NCBI RefSeq assembly: GCF_041435195.1
Contig: NZ_CP108106.1
Span: 2,604,001-2,668,000, forward strand
Length of the DNA: 64,000 nt
From: Streptomyces sp. NBC_00224
GTDB taxonomy: Bacteria > Actinomycetota > Actinomycetes > Streptomycetales > Streptomycetaceae
Reading direction: 5' to 3'
In this document: positions 60,833-64,000 of the stretch, piece after piece
Layout of the letters: each line of letters starts with the position of its first letter
Position numbering within the stretch: the first letter of the stretch is position 1
Notes under the pieces: model-generated
What the model was told of the DNA's origin: nothing
The model's database searches: none
Seen by the model: only the letters and a program-made list of their open reading frames with translations
Position numbers and translations under genes: made by a program

Positions 60833-61519
60833 CTACCGGAGCACGGCCGGGCCGGGGGCGTCCCCCTGTCCGTACCCCCGGAACTGTTCGGCGGCCCGGT
60901 CGAGGTCGGCGCCGGAGAGCAGGGAGGGGGTGCGGCCGGGGACGGAGGAGGCGGCGAGCCAGAGGCGGCACATCCACTCCAGCTGGGCGGTGCGGTCGTA
61001 TGCCTGGGAAAGAGTGGTTCCGTAGGTGATCGTCCCGTGGTTCTGGAGGAGACAGCCGGTGCGGCCTTCGAGGGCGCGCAGCATGTTCCGCGCCAGTTCC
61101 TCGGTCCCGTACAACGCGTAGGGCGCGACCTGGACCGGACCACCGAGCGTGGCGGTCATGTAGTGGACCGGCGGGAGCTCGGTGACCAGGGTGGAGACGG
61201 CCGTGGCGTGCACGGCGTGGGTGTGGACGACGGCCAGGGCGTCGGTGTGCCGGTATACGGCCAGGTGCATCGGCAGCTCGCTGGTGGGCCGCAGTGTGCC
61301 GGTCACCTGGCGGCCGGTGAGGTCGACAGCGACGGTGTCGTCCGGGCCGAGGCGGTCGTAGGGGACCCCGGTGGGGGTGACCAGGACCAGCTCCCCGACG
61401 CGTACGGAGACGTTGCCCGAGGTGCCCACGACCAGGCCTTCCTCGGCGGTGCGGCGCGCGGTGGCGGTCAGTTCGGCCCAGGCCGCGGCGGTCGCTCCGG
61501 AGTCGTTCGGCTCTCCCAT
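60833..61519 (-). CDS. Class II aldolase/adducin family protein
   Basis: 228 aa. Class II aldolase fold: EEGLVVGTSGNVSVRV near residues 27-42 (phosphate loop), the Zn ligands in AVVHTHAVHATAVSTL (His-x-His near 99-101), QNHGTITYG near 159-167 with the third His, and PSGVPYDRLGP-like TPTGVPYDRLGP. Related enzymes include fuculose-phosphate aldolase and ribulose-phosphate epimerase. The substrate is not assigned. Confidence 0.9.
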   Translation of the reverse strand: MGEPNDSGATAAAWAELTATARRTAEEGLVVGTSGNVSVRVGELVLVTPTGVPYDRLGPDDTVAVDLTGRQVTGTLRPTSELPMHLAVYRHTDALAVVHTHAVHATAVSTLVTELPPVHYMTATLGGPVQVAPYALYGTEELARNMLRALEGRTGCLLQNHGTITYGTTLSQAYDRTAQLEWMCRLWLAASSVPGRTPSLLSGADLDRAAEQFRGYGQGDAPGPAVLR

Positions 61520-61671
61520 GGGGGCGATCCTCGCAGGCTCCGAGCCGGGGGTAGCAGAGTGACCAGAATCTCTTCAATAGGACCTATGGCCGGTTCGCGG
61601 GGTTTGTCAGGGGCTGCCCATGTCAAAAACCACGCCAAAAACCGGTCAGATACACCGTGAAGCCCGACCCA

Positions 61672-61712
61672 GTTCACCTTCCGTTCATCCAGGTTACTTA
61701 CGTTCGTCCAGC
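61672..61712 (+). promoter_or_regulatory. PHO-box-like repeats upstream of pitH2
   Basis: Two contiguous 11-bp units, GTTCACCTTCC (61672-61682) and GTTCATCCAGG (61683-61693), are followed by GTTCGTCCAGC (61702-61712). They match the Streptomyces PhoP consensus (GTTCACC-type direct repeats). They lie 28-69 bp upstream of pitH2, where PhoP-dependent control of pitH2 is known in S. coelicolor. Confidence 0.8.
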
Positions 61713-61740
61713 CACTGACGTCGAACGATTGACTGGGTAA

Positions 61741-63006
61741 ATGGAACACATCACGCTGCTGCTCGCCATTGTGGTCGTGACAGCTCTAGTGTTCGATTTC
61801 ACGAACGGTTTCCATGACACCGCCAACGCGATGGCCACGACCATCTCGACCGGCGCCCTGAAGCCCAAAGCCGCGGTCGCCATGTCCGCCGCGCTCAACC
61901 TGGTCGGCGCGTTCCTGTCAGTGGAGGTCGCCAAGACGATCTCCGGCGGGATCATCAACGAAAAGGGCATCAGAACAGAGGTGATCTTCGCGGCGCTCGT
62001 CGGCGCGATCCTCTGGAACCTGGTGACCTGGCTGCTCGGCCTGCCGTCCAGCTCGTCCCACGCCCTGTTCGGCGGTCTGATCGGCGCGGCCGTGATGTCG
62101 GCCGGCTGGTCCTCGGTGAACGGCTCGACCGTCGTCACCAAGGTGCTGCTCCCCGCCGTCGCCGCCCCGATCGTCGCGGGCGTCGCCTCGATGCTGGCCA
62201 CGCGTCTGACGTACCGGATCAACCGGAATACGGACGAGAAGGCCACCGCCAAGGGCTACCGGGCCGGTCAGATCGCCTCCGCCGGTCTCGTCTCGCTCGC
62301 CCACGGCACCAACGACGCGCAGAAGACCATGGGCATCATCACGCTCGCCCTGGTCGCCGGCGGTGTGCTGCACCCGGGCGCCAACCCCCCGCTGTGGGTC
62401 ATCGTCTCGGCCGGCATGGCCATCGCCATGGGCACCTACCTCGGCGGCTGGCGCATCATCCGCACCATGGGCAAGGGCCTGACCGAGCTGGCGCCGCCGC
62501 AGGGCTTCGCCGCCCAGTCCGGTGCCGCGACCGTCATCCTGGCCTCCTCGCACATCGGCTTCTCGCTCTCCACCACCCAGGTCTGCTCCGGCTCCGTCAT
62601 GGGCGCCGGCCTCGGCCGCAAGGGCGGTGTGGTCCGCTGGTCCACCGCGACCCGCATGTTCATCGCGTGGGGCCTGACCCTGCCCGCCGCGGGTCTGGTC
62701 GGCGCCGGCGCCGAGTTCCTGACCGGCCAGGGCACCTGGGGCATCGTCCTCGTGGCGATCCTGCTGATCGCGGGTTCCGGCTTCATCTGGAAGCTGTCGC
62801 GCCGCGAGCCGGTCGACCACAACGACGTCATTGCCACCGCCACCCCGGCCGAGTCCCCGGCCGAGCCCGCGGGCGTCGTGACCACCGCGATCGCCGCCGT
62901 CACCCCGCCGCCCACCGCCGCCGCCGTGGCCGCCGATCTGACGGCCACCATCCCGGCCCCGGCCCCGGTGGCCCCCGTCGACCCGGCCCGCCCGGCTGTC
63001 GTCTAA
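61741..63006 (+). CDS. pitH2: Low-affinity inorganic phosphate transporter PitH2
   Basis: 421 aa with about ten to eleven membrane helices. Pit-family signatures are in both halves: TNGFHDTANAMATTISTGAL near residues 20-39 and LAHGTNDAQKTMGIITLAL near 188-206. The SSSHALFGGLIGA segment is the phosphate-binding re-entrant loop, and an Ala/Pro/Thr-rich cytoplasmic tail ends the protein. Pit proteins import metal-phosphate with protons. PHO-box-like repeats upstream and orthology to SCO1845 support the pitH2 name. A small membrane gene follows. Confidence 0.95.
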   Translation: MEHITLLLAIVVVTALVFDFTNGFHDTANAMATTISTGALKPKAAVAMSAALNLVGAFLSVEVAKTISGGIINEKGIRTEVIFAALVGAILWNLVTWLLGLPSSSSHALFGGLIGAAVMSAGWSSVNGSTVVTKVLLPAVAAPIVAGVASMLATRLTYRINRNTDEKATAKGYRAGQIASAGLVSLAHGTNDAQKTMGIITLALVAGGVLHPGANPPLWVIVSAGMAIAMGTYLGGWRIIRTMGKGLTELAPPQGFAAQSGAATVILASSHIGFSLSTTQVCSGSVMGAGLGRKGGVVRWSTATRMFIAWGLTLPAAGLVGAGAEFLTGQGTWGIVLVAILLIAGSGFIWKLSRREPVDHNDVIATATPAESPAEPAGVVTTAIAAVTPPPTAAAVAADLTATIPAPAPVAPVDPARPAVV

Positions 63007-63042
63007 CGGGCCGACCCGGCCGCGCACCCCAAAGGAATCGTC

Positions 63043-63267
63043 ATGCACATCGACTGGGCAGCTCTCGGCACCGTCTTCGGTGTCAGCCTCATCGTCACCG
63101 TCGGCCTGGTGGGCCTGTTCACCGTCGGGATCGTCGGCCTCAGCAAGCAGCAGTCGGCCGCGGCCGGCAAGGGCAACGTCGCCGTGGCCCGCACCACCGC
63201 CTACCTCTGCTTCGCGCTCTGCGCGGCGGCCGTCGCGTACGGCATCAACCTGATCGTCGGCAAGTAG
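63043..63267 (+). CDS. Small membrane protein downstream of pitH2
   Basis: 74 aa. Two hydrophobic helices: FGVSLIVTVGLVGLFTVGIVGL (about 12-33) and AYLCFALCAAAVAYGINLIVG (about 53-73), separated by a basic linker with SKQQSAAAGKGN. It starts 36 bp after pitH2 and probably lies in the same transcript, ending at a strong terminator. It may be a transporter partner; no family is recognised. Confidence 0.82.
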   Translation: MHIDWAALGTVFGVSLIVTVGLVGLFTVGIVGLSKQQSAAAGKGNVAVARTTAYLCFALCAAAVAYGINLIVGK

Positions 63268-63296
63268 CCCGGCGAGCAGCGCCGCACACACCTCTG

Positions 63297-63327
63297 AACC
63301 GCCCTCCGGCCCGGCCGGAGGGCGGTT
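63297..63327 (+). terminator. Terminator after the pitH2 operon
   Basis: AACCGCCCTCCGGC (63297-63310) pairs perfectly with GCCGGAGGGCGGTT (63314-63327) around CCG, 29 bp after the stop codon. CTCTGTGTG follows. Confidence 0.88.
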
Positions 63328-63375
63328 CTCTGTGTGCCCCAACACACTCTCCCGTCGCAGGTCAGCAGCGAGTTG

Positions 63376-63510
63376 ACGGGCGTTCCCGGGCGTGGTGGAC
63401 TGCCCGAGCCATTTACGGCGGCAGAAGAGGAAGCCGGTGCGAATCCGGCGCGGTCCCGCCACTGTCATCGGGGAATCATCCCCGTGAGCCAGGAACTCTC
63501 ACCGCCGGTC
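63376..63510 (+). promoter_or_regulatory. Cobalamin (B12) riboswitch
   Basis: Diagnostic conserved segments occur in order. GAAGCCGGTGCGAATCCGGCGCGG (63430-63453) is followed by GTCCCGCCACTGT, containing the B12-box core GCCACTG (63457-63463). The closing GAGCCAGGAACTC (63486-63498) completes it. Adenosylcobalamin binding usually represses the downstream gene. The boundaries are approximate. It controls the cobD/cbiB gene that starts at 63629 or the short frame before it. Confidence 0.93.
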
Positions 63511-63555
63511 GACGTCGTACCAGGGCGCGGACACCCTGAGTGAGGACATACCGCC

Positions 63556-63624
63556 ATGCGCGCCTGCCTGTTGTCGGCACCCCCCGGAAGTACCAGAGCT
63601 CTTCGCGGCGTTGCGGCGGGCTGA
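63556..63624 (+). CDS. Possible 22-aa leader peptide before cobD
   Basis: ATG at 63556 opens a frame encoding MRACLLSAPPGSTRALRGVAAG, ending TGA at 63622-63624, 4 bp before the cobD ATG. A weak GAGG lies 11 nt upstream. It could be a translated leader coupling ribosome passage to cobD or a chance frame in the riboswitch expression platform. Confidence 0.35.
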   Translation: MRACLLSAPPGSTRALRGVAAG

Positions 63625-63628
63625 TCCC

Positions 63629-64000
63629 ATGCGTGCCGATCGCACTTTCGCGTACGGCGCCACCGCCGGTCTCCTCGGCGACCTCCTCCTCGGCGACCCC
63701 CGCCGCGGGCACCCGGTCGCCGCGTTCGGCCGTGCCGCGGCCGCCGTGGAGCGCGCGCTGTGGCGCGACCACCGGGGCTGGGGCGCGCTGCACACCGCCG
63801 TGTGCGCCGGAGGCGCCGCGGGCGCCGCGCTGCTCGCCACGCGCGCGGTACGGAAGCTTCCCGCCGCGTCCGTCGCGCTGACCGCCGCCGCCACCTGGGC
63901 CGTCGTGGGAGGCACTTCGCTGGGCCGGGAGGCCCGCGCGATCGGCGAGGCGCTGGAGGCCGGGGACGTCGAGGCGGCCCGCGCGCGCCTGCCGCACCTG
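63629..64000 (+). CDS. cobD: Adenosylcobinamide-phosphate synthase CobD/CbiB (partial, 5' end)
   Basis: 124 codons are visible, open to the window edge. CobD/CbiB is a membrane protein that attaches aminopropanol phosphate to adenosylcobyric acid in cobalamin synthesis. The N-terminal ATAGLLGDLLLGDPRRGHPVAAFGRA is the family signature, followed by hydrophobic helices at about residues 45-90 and EARAIGEALEAGDVEAARARL. The riboswitch directly upstream supports the assignment. Confidence 0.93.
   Translation, partial: MRADRTFAYGATAGLLGDLLLGDPRRGHPVAAFGRAAAAVERALWRDHRGWGALHTAVCAGGAAGAALLATRAVRKLPAASVALTAAATWAVVGGTSLGREARAIGEALEAGDVEAARARLPHL

Overview
The window is high-G+C actinobacterial DNA and is almost certainly Streptomyces chromosome. 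The indicators are a short chaplin (chpE type), the 73-aa GATC-binding nucleoid protein Gbn, an FHA-domain ABC transporter beside a streptophobe-type membrane protein, a serB with ACT domain, GTG/TTG starts, and the typical Streptomyces rrn leader. From memory, the gene order follows the S. coelicolor core chromosome from about SCO1795 (rrn side) through chpE (SCO1800), fabI/fabG (SCO1814/1815), gbn (SCO1839) and pitH2 (SCO1845) to cobD. The region therefore looks like conserved core with a few accessory insertions. No transposase, prophage, CRISPR array or tRNA gene was seen.

Layout. 0-0.75 kb: 5' end of a 16S rRNA gene reading out of the window, with its leader. 0.8-8 kb: DNA repair glycosylase, Spo0M-like, PEBP, HNH and TauE genes, an SPFH/NfeD pair and an ABC ATPase. 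8-19 kb: chpE, a two-component pair, an SDR, a QueA homologue, a secreted lytic transglycosylase, the FHA-ABC/streptophobe divergent pair and serB, followed by a 193-bp MITE-like element. 19.5-24.8 kb: SixA-like phosphatase, an MFS exporter with a 38-aa partner and divergent GntR regulator, and fabG-fabI. 25-34 kb: tldD-tldE, tyrS, moaA, and an acetate-type symporter with its DUF485 partner. 34-37 kb: two tandem secreted subtilases.

37-43.5 kb: a leftward gene run (ADC-like protein, SDR, two ACMSD-type amidohydrolases, VIT-type transporter, Zn-alcohol dehydrogenase) opposite a TetR regulator with a clear palindromic operator. It is probably a small catabolic or detoxification unit of unknown substrate, and it is the best candidate here for an undescribed pathway. 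44-49 kb: DEDDh exonuclease with BRCT, a Cys-rich protein, SURF1, a GH15 trehalase-like enzyme and an SDR. 49-52.4 kb: a five-gene envelope-stress cluster (two Asp23-like proteins, a DUF6286-like protein, AmaP and a small membrane protein) with a divergent Streptomyces-specific gene. 52.5-55.7 kb: enoyl-CoA hydratase, gbn with a GATC-rich upstream region, and an ABC-F protein preceded by a possible 7-codon leader peptide. 56-61.5 kb: secreted and enzymatic genes. 61.6-64 kb: PHO-box-like sites and pitH2, then a cobalamin riboswitch controlling cobD, which runs off the window.

Themes: cell envelope and development (chaplin, transglycosylase, FHA-ABC, Asp23 cluster, Gbn), nutrient control (phosphate, acetate, B12), and a repeated hairpin element found at five gene ends.
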